A stretch of DNA of 43,450 bases from positions 151,175 to 194,624 of the forward strand of contig CAMNCL010000001.1 of the NCBI GenBank assembly GCA_946534345.1, given 5' to 3'. Each line of letters begins with the position of its first letter. Position 1 is the first letter of the stretch. Under the pieces are notes generated by a model. That model searched no databases. It was given only the letters and a program-made list of their open reading frames with translations, and was not told where the DNA came from. The position numbers were made by a program, and so were the translations under genes. Below are positions 16,799-25,009 of the stretch, in pieces. This DNA comes from an uncultured Caryophanales bacterium (GTDB lineage: Bacteria > Bacillota_I > Bacilli_A > RF39 > UBA660).

Positions 16799-18472
16799 AT
16801 GAGTAATAACAATTATGTAGCGACAATTATGAATAGACACTATTTAACAGGAGAAGCATTAGTATTTAGTTGTGATCGAGCTGTGATAGGACAATATGAT
16901 GAAGAAGAAGATGCTTTTGTAGATAGAAATGGTAATTATTACCATAAGATGGGTACTGATGTTACCTTGAATAGTAAAGTACCATATTCTTATTCTAACT
17001 TAATGAAGTTATCTGAATTAAGTGAGTATTTTGAAAATAATATTCCAATAAAAGAAGCAGTTAGACAGTATGAAAATCTATGTAAGCAATATCTTCATTT
17101 TGTAGGAGTTAATAAAGAAGGAGAAACTTACTATACTGTTTTAACAAGTGATTTCTTATATCAATTATCTACGATTACTGATAATATTGCGGAAGAAAAA
17201 GAAGAGGTAGAAGAAGAACAATATTTAGACGATGTTGATGAATTTATACTAAGTGTAATTGATGGTAAATATTCATTAAAAGAATTAAAAAGAATGCGTG
17301 AACAATTTAGTAATGAATTTGAAGATATAGAGAGTGTCATAGATGCTATTACATTACAAATAGATGCTTTAGAAGATGCTGAGTTTGAAAAAGAAATGGG
17401 TATTACTAAGAATGATACTGAGACTAAGACTAAGCCTAAAGAAAAGAATGAAACAGTAGAGAAAAAAGAAGAAAAAGTAGAAGCTATTAATATAGAGGAT
17501 TTATTTAATAAAGTTACTAAGACATTAATTGCTCAAGATGAACCAACTAGAAGAGTAATTACTGAATTAGCTCGTAAAGAACTAGATGATCGTAAGAAAA
17601 AAGAAGGTATTCTATTAACAGGACCTACAGGAGTAGGAAAGACTGAGTTAATGAGATTAATTGCTAAACATTTAAATAGACCATTCTATAAGATTAATGC
17701 TACGCAATTGACAACTCCGGGTTATGTAGGAAAAGATATTGAAGAATCTTTATGGGATTTATATATATCATGTGGTAGAGATAAGGATAAAGCAGAGCAA
17801 GCAATTATCTTCTTTGATGAAATAGATAAAAAAGGTTCAAGGAAGAAAGATGATCCAAGTGGACAAGGTGTTTTAAATGTCTTACTTCAATTTATTGAAG
17901 GCTCTACTTATGATGCTTGTCAAGATATGAGAACTGCTCAAGAGAAAGTAAAGATTGATACAAGTAATATGATTGTAATACTAGGTGGAGCTTATACTGA
18001 TGTATATAAGAATCTAGTTGAAAAGAATGGTATTGGTTTTAATGAAATAAAATCATCTAAACCAAGATACCGTAAAGCAACAACTAAAGATTTTATAGAT
18101 CGTGGTATGATGACTGATGAATTTATGGGTCGTGTTACTGTAATTAAGTTAAATGATTTAGATGTTGATGATATTAAAAGAGTAATGTTAGAATCAGATG
18201 AATCAGCAATGAAGATACAAGAAGAAATATTTAAAAAACTTGGTGTTAAATTAACATTTACTGATGGATTTGCTACTGAAGTTGCAAAACAAGCAGAAGA
18301 GAAGAAAACAGGAGCTAGAGGATTAAATGGTATTATAGATGAAGCTACATGGAAAGCATTTGGAGAAGTACATGAGCATTTAGGAGAATATGAAGAAGTT
18401 ATTCTAGATGAAAATACTGTTAATGATGCTAGTAATTATCAATTAGTTAAGAAAAAGAAAGAAAACCTATAA
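16799..18472 (+). CDS. ClpX-like AAA+ unfoldase with unusual N-terminal region
   Basis: I start at ATG 16799 behind GGGAG; the upstream TTG at 16784 is part of the same site. The 557-residue protein has an unrecognised N domain (1-125), an acidic linker and helical hairpin (130-200), a charged low-complexity stretch (203-230) and a ClpX-type AAA+ module. Motifs: Walker A GPTGVGKT (275-282), TTPGYVGKD pore-region equivalent, Walker B IIFFDEID (336-343), IGF at 412-414 in the position of the ClpP-binding loop, GR finger at 444-445 and sensor 2 GARGL. The zinc-finger domain of true ClpX is absent. It should be an ATP-driven unfoldase that may dock to ClpP with its own substrate set. Single-gene transcript. 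Confidence 0.8.
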   Translation: MSNNNYVATIMNRHYLTGEALVFSCDRAVIGQYDEEEDAFVDRNGNYYHKMGTDVTLNSKVPYSYSNLMKLSELSEYFENNIPIKEAVRQYENLCKQYLHFVGVNKEGETYYTVLTSDFLYQLSTITDNIAEEKEEVEEEQYLDDVDEFILSVIDGKYSLKELKRMREQFSNEFEDIESVIDAITLQIDALEDAEFEKEMGITKNDTETKTKPKEKNETVEKKEEKVEAINIEDLFNKVTKTLIAQDEPTRRVITELARKELDDRKKKEGILLTGPTGVGKTELMRLIAKHLNRPFYKINATQLTTPGYVGKDIEESLWDLYISCGRDKDKAEQAIIFFDEIDKKGSRKKDDPSGQGVLNVLLQFIEGSTYDACQDMRTAQEKVKIDTSNMIVILGGAYTDVYKNLVEKNGIGFNEIKSSKPRYRKATTKDFIDRGMMTDEFMGRVTVIKLNDLDVDDIKRVMLESDESAMKIQEEIFKKLGVKLTFTDGFATEVAKQAEEKKTGARGLNGIIDEATWKAFGEVHEHLGEYEEVILDENTVNDASNYQLVKKKKENL

Positions 18473-18486
18473 TTATAGGTTTTTTT
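18462..18486 (+). terminator. intrinsic terminator
   Basis: A palindromic stem AAAACCTATAA / TTATAGGTTTT with a T run; the stop codon TAA lies in the left arm. Confidence 0.85.
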
Positions 18487-18496
18487 ATTTTAATAC

Positions 18497-18525
18497 TTGC
18501 AATTTTCTCTCTATTTTGTTATTAT
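18497..18525 (+). promoter_or_regulatory. tRNA-Met promoter
   Basis: TTGCAA (18497-18502), 17-nt spacer, TATTAT (18520-18525), 18 nt before the mature tRNA 5' end. Confidence 0.6.
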
Positions 18526-18543
18526 TAATATGCAACTTGTCAT

Positions 18544-18620
18544 GGCGAGATAGCTCAGTTGGCTAGAGCGCTCGGTTCATACCCGAAAGGTCGTGGGTTC
18601 GACTCCCTCTCTCGCTACCA
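18544..18620 (+). tRNA. tRNA-Met (CAT), elongator
   Basis: The 77-nt cloverleaf has acceptor arms GGCGAGA and TCTCGCT, D arm GCTC...GAGC, anticodon loop TTCATAC with CAT, T loop TTCGACT and an encoded CCA end. The body closely follows the Bacillus elongator tRNA-Met pattern (GGTTCATACCCG), and the paired 1-72 end rules out an initiator. A tRNA-Ile with modified CAT is less likely. One C/A mismatch closes the top of the anticodon stem. Confidence 0.9.
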
Positions 18621-18631
18621 ATTAGTATTTT

Positions 18632-18659
18632 AAAATCGTTATTTATTAACGATTTTTTT
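18632..18659 (+). terminator. tRNA terminator
   Basis: AAAATCGTT and AACGATTTT pair around ATTTATT, then Ts. Confidence 0.8.
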
Positions 18660-18727
18660 ATTTTATATCAGAACTGAATCTAGAATTAAAAAACATTTTA
18701 TTATATAATGATGTTTAGGAGGTATAT

Positions 18728-19819
18728 ATGGATAAGAAATTAGGCTTTGGATGTATGAGACTTCCTATGAAGAATGGAAAGATTGATTATGAAGAGTTTA
18801 ATAAAATGGTTGATTATTTTATTGAACATGGTTTTAATTACTTTGATACTGCTCATGGATATCATAGTGGTAAAAGTGAAATTGCTCTAAAGAATTGTTT
18901 AACATCTCGTTATAAAAGAGAAGATTATATATTAACTGATAAGTTAACAGAACCATATTTTAGAAAAGAAGAAGATATTAGACCTTTCTTTGAAAAACAA
19001 TTAGAAATATTAGGTGTTGATTATCTAGACTATTATTTAATGCATGCTCAAGATAGAGATAGTTATAAACATTTTATGAAAAATAATGCTTATGAAGTAG
19101 TAAAAGGATTAAAAGAAGAAGGACTTATTAAGCATATAGGTATTTCTTTTCATGATACTGCAGATATTTTAGATATGATTTTATCTGAACATCCAGAAAT
19201 AGAAATAGTTCAAATTCAATTTAATTATGCAGATTATGATAATGCTGGTGTTCAAAGTAAAAAAGTTTATGAAGTATGTCGTAAATATAATAAACCTATT
19301 TTAATTATGGAACCTGTTAAAGGTGGAGGACTAGTAAGACTTCCAGATGAAGCAAAAGAAGTGTTTGATAAACTAGGTAATAATAGTTATGCAAGTTATG
19401 CTATTAGATTTGCTGCTTCATTTGATGGAGTATTTAAAGTATTATCTGGTATGAGTACTCTAGATCAAGTAAAAGATAATATTAGTTTTATGGAAAAGTT
19501 TGTACCTTTAAATGAAGAAGAGATGGATGCTTGTTTTAAAGTAGCAAATATCTTAAAAGAATTAGGAGGTATTTCATGTACTGCTTGTAGATATTGTGTA
19601 GATGGTTGTCCAAAGAAAATAGCTATTCCAGATTTATTTGCTTGTTATAATGCTAAAAAACAATTTAATGATTGGAATAGTGGAATGTATTATGAAATAC
19701 ATACTAAAGAAAATGGTAAAGCAAGTGAGTGTATAAAATGCGGTATGTGTGAGAAATCTTGTCCTCAACATTTACAAATAAGAGACTTGTTAGAAGAGGT
19801 TGCTAAAACTTTTGAATAA
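18728..19819 (+). CDS. aldo/keto reductase with C-terminal 4Fe-4S clusters
   Basis: The 363-residue enzyme has the aldo/keto reductase catalytic tetrad: Asp40 and Tyr45 in FDTAHGYH, Lys72 in TDKL and His106 in YYLMHAQD. The C-terminal 80 residues carry two ferredoxin-type Cys sets, CTACRYC...CP and CIKCGMC...CP, for two 4Fe-4S clusters. This fusion is common in anaerobic Bacillota and suggests electron transfer between ferredoxin-like carriers and a carbonyl substrate. AGGAGG lies a few bases before the ATG. It stands alone after the tRNA and ends at its own terminator. The substrate is unknown. Confidence 0.85.
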   Translation: MDKKLGFGCMRLPMKNGKIDYEEFNKMVDYFIEHGFNYFDTAHGYHSGKSEIALKNCLTSRYKREDYILTDKLTEPYFRKEEDIRPFFEKQLEILGVDYLDYYLMHAQDRDSYKHFMKNNAYEVVKGLKEEGLIKHIGISFHDTADILDMILSEHPEIEIVQIQFNYADYDNAGVQSKKVYEVCRKYNKPILIMEPVKGGGLVRLPDEAKEVFDKLGNNSYASYAIRFAASFDGVFKVLSGMSTLDQVKDNISFMEKFVPLNEEEMDACFKVANILKELGGISCTACRYCVDGCPKKIAIPDLFACYNAKKQFNDWNSGMYYEIHTKENGKASECIKCGMCEKSCPQHLQIRDLLEEVAKTFE

Positions 19820-19830
19820 TATAAAAAATA

Positions 19831-19854
19831 AAGCTTCAAATTGAAGTTTTTTTT
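19831..19854 (+). terminator. intrinsic terminator
   Basis: AAGCTTC / GAAGTTT with loop AAATT and a T run. Confidence 0.75.
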
Positions 19855-19882
19855 ATGTTATACTAACTAATAGAGGTATATT

Positions 19883-20548
19883 ATGAACAGAATAAAGATT
19901 TCGTTAACATTAAATATTATAATTGCAGTACTTACAGTATTAGGAGCTGTTTGTATGTTTACAGGTTTTAAATTTATGACTGGACCTATTATGTATGAAG
20001 CTCATCAAATGAAAATGTTTAAATTTTTTACTGTTGATTCCAATCTATTTATGGGTTTAGTTGCTTTAATTTTTGCAATAAAACAATATAGAGTTCTTAC
20101 TAAGAAAGATAAAAAGATTTCAAAGAAAATGTATATATTAAAATTAATGGCAACTTCTGGAGTAGCATTAACTTTTTCTGTTGTTTTTCTTTACTTATCT
20201 TGGATTATAGATAATGGCTTTTATGTAATGATTATGAATAGTAATTTATTCTTTCATTTAATTATTCCAGTTCTTAGTATGATTACATTTATGTTTTTTG
20301 ATGGCCATAGTGGAATTAATTATAAAGAAGCATTATTTGGACTAACACCTATGCTTATTTATGGAACATATTATATTATTAATATTTTGATACATAGGGA
20401 AAATGGTAAAGTATCACCAATCTATGATTGGTATTGGTTTGTTCAATTAGGAGTATGGTTTTTACCGATTGTCTTAATAATTATTACTTTATTAACATAT
20501 ATACTTAGTTTATTATTAAGTAAGGTTAATAATAAACAATCTAAATAG
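19883..20548 (+). CDS. six-helix membrane protein (Pr6Pr-like)
   Basis: The 221-residue protein has six hydrophobic segments and little outside them. FFTVDSNLFMG in the second segment and NLFFHLIIPVLSMITF in the fourth follow the pattern of the Pr6Pr/FAR-17a-AIG1-like family, in which Asn and His within the membrane are conserved. No enzymatic role can be claimed. AGAGG precedes the ATG. It is the first of five closely spaced genes (19883-22476). Confidence 0.55.
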   Translation: MNRIKISLTLNIIIAVLTVLGAVCMFTGFKFMTGPIMYEAHQMKMFKFFTVDSNLFMGLVALIFAIKQYRVLTKKDKKISKKMYILKLMATSGVALTFSVVFLYLSWIIDNGFYVMIMNSNLFFHLIIPVLSMITFMFFDGHSGINYKEALFGLTPMLIYGTYYIINILIHRENGKVSPIYDWYWFVQLGVWFLPIVLIIITLLTYILSLLLSKVNNKQSK

Positions 20549-20556
20549 GAGGAATT

Positions 20557-21060
20557 ATGAAAGAAAAATGTAAATTATTTGGAAGAATATTAATATTTAT
20601 ATTTTGTATAGGTATATTAGTAGGAGGTTTATTATTTGTGACTAATAAAGATAATGATAAAGAAAATACATTAAAATTAGCTAATCCATTAACTGAAGTA
20701 TCATCTGCTTCAGAAATGACTGATTATTTAGGATTTAATGTACCAATCATAAAAGATAAAGAAGTTAGTAAATATATTGTGATTGGTAAAGATGATAAAG
20801 CTAATCATGCTAGAGTTATTTATAAAGATAAATCAGAATTTGATATGGAACAAGGTGAATTAGATGTAAGTGGTATATATGGATCTAAATTATTAAAAGA
20901 AGAAAGTATTGGTGGAGTTAAAGTTATCATTAATACTTATGAAGATACTATATATGCTATATGGACATATAATGATTATTCTTATTCATATTCTATGGTT
21001 AATAGTAATGAAGAGACTATTAATATAGAGATTAATAAAATAATGGGATTAATTAGATAG
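20557..21060 (+). CDS. membrane-anchored DUF4367-like protein
   Basis: A 167-residue protein with an N-terminal membrane helix (about 9-28) and an outer domain. NPLTEVSSASEMTDYLGFNVP resembles the opening of DUF4367-type domains (NP..ev.s..ea...lgf.vp), which are found outside the membrane in Bacillota. No lipobox Cys is present at the helix end, so it is anchored rather than a lipoprotein. Gene 2 of the operon, behind AGGAGG. Confidence 0.55.
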   Translation: MKEKCKLFGRILIFIFCIGILVGGLLFVTNKDNDKENTLKLANPLTEVSSASEMTDYLGFNVPIIKDKEVSKYIVIGKDDKANHARVIYKDKSEFDMEQGELDVSGIYGSKLLKEESIGGVKVIINTYEDTIYAIWTYNDYSYSYSMVNSNEETINIEINKIMGLIR

Positions 21061-21068
21061 GAGTAATT

Positions 21069-21494
21069 ATGTATTTAAAGAGTCAAAGTTCATATATATC
21101 AGGTTTAATGAATTTAGCATCTAGTATTTCTAAAACAATTAGTAAATCATATATACAAGCAGATTGTTTTGAAAAGAAGAATTATCAGAAGAGTTTTACT
21201 ACAATGTATGAAATACCTGAAGATGTTTTTCATTTAAAAGAATATAATAAAGATTTAGAAAAATTATTAAGAGAGTTACTAGGTAATAATAAAGATCTAA
21301 TAGAAGGTTTATTACATTGGTTATCTTTAGAAATAGGTACAGTTAAAAAGATATATACAGTAGATGATAATAAAGCATTAAGTTTTATTGGGGGAGAAAC
21401 TGGAGGGTATGGACCATTCTATTTTTGTGAAGATGTCTATTTTATTGAGACAGATAGACTAGTACTATGCTTATTAATTGGAAATGATGAATAG
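21069..21494 (+). CDS. conserved-looking hypothetical protein
   Basis: This 141-residue soluble protein starts behind AGGAG. The first 80 residues look helical; the last 60 are beta-like with FIGGETGGYGPFYFCEDVYFI, then VLCLLIGNDE. I do not recognise the family. It is the third gene of the operon between a DUF4367-like and a YbaK-like gene. Confidence 0.5.
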   Translation: MYLKSQSSYISGLMNLASSISKTISKSYIQADCFEKKNYQKSFTTMYEIPEDVFHLKEYNKDLEKLLRELLGNNKDLIEGLLHWLSLEIGTVKKIYTVDDNKALSFIGGETGGYGPFYFCEDVYFIETDRLVLCLLIGNDE

Positions 21495-21502
21495 GAGGAC
21501 AT

Positions 21503-21964
21503 ATGAGTATAGACAGAGCACGTAAGCATTTAAAAAAATATAAGTTAGATAAAAATATAATGGAATTTGATGAATCTAGCGCAACAGTTAGTGATGCGGC
21601 TAAAAGGGTAGGCTGTAAGGAAGAAGAAATTGGTAAAACTCTATCTTTCTTAGTCGCAGGAAAACCTATTGTGGTAGTAGTTAGTGGAGATGCTAGAATA
21701 GATAATAAGAAATTTAGAGAAGAGTTTAAGATTAAATCTAGTATGATACCATTCGATGATGTAGAAAAACTAATTGGTCATGCAGTAGGTGGAGTTTGTC
21801 CATTTGGAGTAAATGATGGAGTAGAAGTTTATTTAGATGAATCTTTAAAGAAATTAAAAATAGTATATCCAGCTAGTGGTAGTAGTAATAGTGCAGTAAA
21901 ACTAACAATAAAAGAATTAGAAGAAGCTTCTGAATATATAAGATGGGTGAATGTTTGTAAATGA
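21503..21964 (+). CDS. YbaK/ProX-superfamily aminoacyl-tRNA deacylase-like protein
   Basis: The 153-residue protein has the superfamily fold: [12 protein letters not shown], then IGKTLSFLV with the active-site Lys, [13 protein letters not shown], and the [10 protein letters not shown] loop. It is nearer to YwhH/ProX-like members than to the YbaK at 15337. Such proteins remove wrongly attached amino acids from tRNA; specificity is not readable. Its stop overlaps the next start by four bases (ATGA), so it is translationally coupled to the nudix gene. Confidence 0.75.
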   Translation: MSIDRARKHLKKYKLDKNIMEFDESSATVSDAAKRVGCKEEEIGKTLSFLVAGKPIVVVVSGDARIDNKKFREEFKIKSSMIPFDDVEKLIGHAVGGVCPFGVNDGVEVYLDESLKKLKIVYPASGSSNSAVKLTIKELEEASEYIRWVNVCK

Positions 21965-22476
21965 AAGAAATAATTCACAATGATTATAATTTAAAAGAAG
22001 AAGAAATAACAGAAGTAGTTGTTAGATGTAAAGCACTTATAATTAATGATAATAATATTATGTTAGGCAATGAACGTGATACTTATCAATTTCCAGGAGG
22101 ACATTTAGAAGAAGGAGAAAGCTTTGAAGAATGCTTAAAAAGAGAAATACTAGAAGAAGTAGGGATAGAGATAAATGATGATGAAGTATCAGGACCAATT
22201 ATGAAAATATCAGGTTTATATAAAGATTGGCCAGAAAAAGGTAAGAATAGAAAAACAGAAATATATTATTACATTGTAAAAACAAATGAAGAGCCTAATC
22301 TAAATAAAGTAAGCTATACTGAAGAAGAGAAAACAGGTAATTATAGAATTGATATTGTACCTTTAGATGAAGTTATAAAAGTATTAGAAGATAATATTCC
22401 TAAGAATCCAAAGAATGAAGCAATAACACCAGATATGATTTTAGTAATTAAAGAATATCTTGAAAATTATAGTTAA
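21961..22476 (+). CDS. nudix hydrolase
   Basis: The 171-residue protein has a complete nudix box from Gly47 to Ile69 (G-x5-E-x7-REILEEVGI), the metal-binding loop of enzymes that cleave nucleoside diphosphates linked to another group. [11 protein letters not shown] before it is typical. The ATG overlaps the upstream stop (ATGA), and no terminator separates the five genes before it. Substrate unknown; NDP sugars, oxidised NTPs and others are possible. Confidence 0.85.
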   Translation: MKEIIHNDYNLKEEEITEVVVRCKALIINDNNIMLGNERDTYQFPGGHLEEGESFEECLKREILEEVGIEINDDEVSGPIMKISGLYKDWPEKGKNRKTEIYYYIVKTNEEPNLNKVSYTEEEKTGNYRIDIVPLDEVIKVLEDNIPKNPKNEAITPDMILVIKEYLENYS

Positions 22477-22488
22477 AAGTTATAAAAT
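22460..22488 (+). promoter_or_regulatory. tRNA-Gln promoter
   Basis: TTGAAA (22460-22465), 17-nt spacer, TAAAAT (22483-22488), 11 nt before the tRNA; the same hexamers and spacing occur at 3620-3648. Confidence 0.5.
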
Positions 22489-22499
22489 TAATATGTGCT

Positions 22500-22574
22500 T
22501 GCCCCATAGCCAAGCGGTAAGGCAGTGGACTCTGACTCCATTACGCGTTAGTTCGAATCTAACTGGGGCAGCCA
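22500..22574 (+). tRNA. tRNA-Gln (CTG)
   Basis: The 75-nt cloverleaf has acceptor arms TGCCCCA and TGGGGCA, the U1-A72 pair typical of tRNA-Gln, anticodon stem GTGGA/TCCAT with loop CTCTGAC (anticodon CTG, codon CAG), T loop TTCGAAT and an encoded CCA end. A dedicated CAG reader is notable in such an AT-rich genome, where CAA dominates. Confidence 0.9.
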
Positions 22575-22579
22575 TTATT

Positions 22580-22607
22580 TTGACAAAATAAAAATATTAT
22601 GTATAAT
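22580..22607 (+). promoter_or_regulatory. perfect consensus promoter nested in tRNA terminator
   Basis: TTGACA (22580-22585), 16-nt spacer, TATAAT (22602-22607). The expected start point near 22614 lies inside the left arm of the hairpin at 22611-22636, so transcripts from this promoter would lack part of the terminator stem. Confidence 0.75.
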
Positions 22608-22610
22608 AAT

Positions 22611-22636
22611 AACCACTATGAAGGAGTGGTTTTTTT
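22611..22636 (+). terminator. intrinsic terminator after tRNA-Gln
   Basis: AACCACT (22611-22617), loop ATGAAGG, AGTGGTT (22625-22631), then Ts. GGTTTTTTTAAACC at 22628-22641 can form an alternative hairpin that would compete with it. Confidence 0.7.
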
Positions 22637-22655
22637 AAACCAATAAATAGATATT

Positions 22656-22955
22656 ATGTCGAAAAAGAAATCTAAATATAAGAACAAATCTAAGAAAAGG
22701 GATAAATATATAGAATTTTTTGATCCTGTAATCTTTGATAAACTAATTAATATTGGTGATTTAAGTTATGAAGAAGTACTTGTTCTTGAAGAAGAAATGA
22801 AAAATAATTTGTTTTTTAGTACTAACTCTGAATTTATGTCTTATTTATATAAGAAAAAGGCATTTTTAGAGTTTAAGATGAATAATCCAGATATAGATAT
22901 GAATGAGATGTATCGAGAGTTTGTAAAAGTATATAAAAAAAACAAAGATAAATAA
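22656..22955 (+). CDS. small basic hypothetical protein
   Basis: A 99-residue protein starting with a very basic segment (MSKKKSKYKNKSKKRDKY), followed by an acidic helical region. The basic tail suggests nucleic acid or ribosome contact, which is inference. No ribosome binding site lies near the ATG, unusual here; the only AAGGAG is about 30 bases upstream in the terminator loop. Followed after 20 bases by another small gene. Confidence 0.5.
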   Translation: MSKKKSKYKNKSKKRDKYIEFFDPVIFDKLINIGDLSYEEVLVLEEEMKNNLFFSTNSEFMSYLYKKKAFLEFKMNNPDIDMNEMYREFVKVYKKNKDK

Positions 22956-22975
22956 TTTATGTATGGGGGAATAAT

Positions 22976-23185
22976 ATGCAAGATTTAAGTTCAATAGAAA
23001 TAATACTATTAATGTATCAAAGAAATAATTTAAGAGAGTATTTAAAATTATTAAGTGATGATGAATTAAATGATGCATTTAATAGTGTTAAATATGAAGA
23101 TGTTTTAGAAATAATAAGAGAAGAGAAAGCATATCGTTATTATAGTAATATGCTTAATGCTTTAAAAGAAGGTAAATCAAAGTAG
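22976..23185 (+). CDS. small acidic helical hypothetical protein
   Basis: A 69-residue, all-helical acidic protein starting behind GGGGG (22965-22969). No motif is recognised. It probably shares a transcript with the basic 99-residue protein, and the opposite charges would allow the two to pair; that is speculative. Confidence 0.5.
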   Translation: MQDLSSIEIILLMYQRNNLREYLKLLSDDELNDAFNSVKYEDVLEIIREEKAYRYYSNMLNALKEGKSK

Positions 23186-23202
23186 ATTTACTTTCTTTTT
23201 TT
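23179..23202 (+). terminator. intrinsic terminator
   Basis: AAAGTA / TACTTT around GATT, then a T-rich tail; the stop TAG overlaps the left arm and loop. Confidence 0.65.
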
Positions 23203-23248
23203 AAGATTTTAGTGTATTATTATAATGTATTTAAAAAGAGGTGTATTT

Positions 23249-24901
23249 ATGACTGAAGAAGAAAGAATAGAATTAGCTAATCTTTTGTTTCCAAATATAG
23301 ATAAAACAAGAGATTATTATGAAGATAAATATCCAAAAAGAAATCTAAGTGAAGAAGCAATGGTTACTAGATATGGACCAAGTCCAACTGGATTTGTACA
23401 TTTAGGTAATTTATTATCTGCATTTGCGGATATGGTATATGCTAAACAAACTGGTGGTAGTTTCTTTTTAAGAATTGAAGATACTGACCAAAAGAGAATG
23501 GTTGATGGTGGTATTGATAATATAGTTAGTGTATTACATGACTTTGATATATTACCTAATGAAGGATATTCTTTTGGAGGAGAATATGGACCATACCAAC
23601 AAAGTGAAAGAACTGAGATATACCAAACTTATGTAAAAGATTTAATTGTTAAAGGATTAGCTTATCCATGTTTTATGACAGAAGAAGAGATTGCTGAAAT
23701 AAAAGAAGAACAAGAAATTAATAAGACTAAAATAGGTATTTATGGTGTATATGCACAGGATAGAGACTTATCACTTGAAGAGGTTAAAGAACATCTTAAT
23801 AATGGTGATGAGTATGTTATTAGATTAAAGAGTCCTGGAGATGCTAAAAAAGAAATAGAAGTAGTTGATTGTATTAAAGGTAAAATGAAATTCCCAGAAC
23901 ATGATGTAGATACTATTTTATTAAAGAAAGATGGTACTCCTACATATCATTTTGCTCATGCAATAGATGATCATTTAATGCATACTACTCATGTTATTAG
24001 AGGAGATGAATGGGTAAGTAGTTTACCTCTACATGTTCAATTATTTGAAATATTAGGTTTTGAACCAGTTAAGTATGCACATATCGCACCTATTACTATT
24101 AAAGATCAAGAAACAGGTAATATAAGAAAAATAAGTAAGAGAAAAGATCCTTGGTTTGGAGTTAAGTATTATGATGAAAACGGTATTCCAATAGAAGCAC
24201 TTCACCTTTATTTAGCTACTATTACAAATACTAATTTTGAAGAATGGTATTTAAGTAATAGTGATAAAGATATTACTGACTTTGAATTTAGTTTTGATAA
24301 ACAAGCAATAGGTGGTACTTCATTTGATGAAGCTAAATTAATTAATCTATGTAAGACATATTTCTCTCGTAAGAGTGGAGAAGAAGTATATAATGAAACA
24401 CTTAATTGGGCAAAAAAACATGATGAAGAATATGCTAAGTTATTAGAAGATAATAAAGATGATATGATTAAATTCTTAAGTATTGAAAAAGATGGACCAC
24501 GTCCACGTAAAGATATATCTAAATATAGTGAAGTAAAAGAAGAATTTAGTTATGCAATAGATAGTTTATTTAAAAAAGAAAACTATTCTAAGAATGAATC
24601 AGAAAAAGAATATGATATAGATTTAGTATTAGATTATGTTAATAATCATCTAAATCTAGATTGTGATAATGAAGAATGGTTTAATGGAGTAAGAGAATTT
24701 GCGAGTTCTAATGGTTATGCAGCTAGTCCAAAAGACTATAAGAAGAATCCTGATGACTATAAAGGCCATGTAGGAGATATCTGCGAAGCTATTAGAGTAA
24801 TGGTTACTGGTAGACTTAAATCTCCTGATTTATTTAGTATTATGAAAATTCTAGGAAAAGATAGAATATTAAAAAGAATAGATTTATATAAAAATAGATA
24901 A
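23249..24901 (+). CDS. gltX: glutamyl-tRNA synthetase
   Basis: The 550-residue class I synthetase joins Glu to tRNA(Glu). I start at ATG 23249, after AGAGGTG. The HIGH-type motif is HLGN at 51-54 in PSPTGFVHLGN, followed by RIEDTDQKR, and the KMSKS-type loop is KISKR at 294-298. The 550-residue length exceeds the usual 480-500 because the C-terminal anticodon-binding part has extra segments (ENYSKNESEKEYDIDLVLDY). Whether it also charges tRNA(Gln) for amidation is not readable here; no amidotransferase genes are in the window. It is a single-gene unit. Confidence 0.92.
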   Translation: MTEEERIELANLLFPNIDKTRDYYEDKYPKRNLSEEAMVTRYGPSPTGFVHLGNLLSAFADMVYAKQTGGSFFLRIEDTDQKRMVDGGIDNIVSVLHDFDILPNEGYSFGGEYGPYQQSERTEIYQTYVKDLIVKGLAYPCFMTEEEIAEIKEEQEINKTKIGIYGVYAQDRDLSLEEVKEHLNNGDEYVIRLKSPGDAKKEIEVVDCIKGKMKFPEHDVDTILLKKDGTPTYHFAHAIDDHLMHTTHVIRGDEWVSSLPLHVQLFEILGFEPVKYAHIAPITIKDQETGNIRKISKRKDPWFGVKYYDENGIPIEALHLYLATITNTNFEEWYLSNSDKDITDFEFSFDKQAIGGTSFDEAKLINLCKTYFSRKSGEEVYNETLNWAKKHDEEYAKLLEDNKDDMIKFLSIEKDGPRPRKDISKYSEVKEEFSYAIDSLFKKENYSKNESEKEYDIDLVLDYVNNHLNLDCDNEEWFNGVREFASSNGYAASPKDYKKNPDDYKGHVGDICEAIRVMVTGRLKSPDLFSIMKILGKDRILKRIDLYKNR

Positions 24902-24915
24902 ATCTATTTTTTTTT
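24891..24915 (+). terminator. gltX terminator
   Basis: AAAATAGA / TCTATTTT with loop TAAA and a T run, overlapping the gltX stop. Confidence 0.8.
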
Positions 24916-24954
24916 ATAAAAAAATTTTATAGCTATAAAATTATTTAAAAATTA

Positions 24955-24983
24955 TTGCTTGAGAAATATTAGTGGTATATAAT
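24955..24983 (+). promoter_or_regulatory. promoter of the slipin gene
   Basis: TTGCTT (24955-24960), 17-nt spacer, TATAAT (24978-24983), 26 nt before the start codon; AAAGGAGAG is the ribosome binding site. Confidence 0.7.
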
Positions 24984-25009
24984 TGAATTAAATAGAAAGG
25001 AGAGTATGT

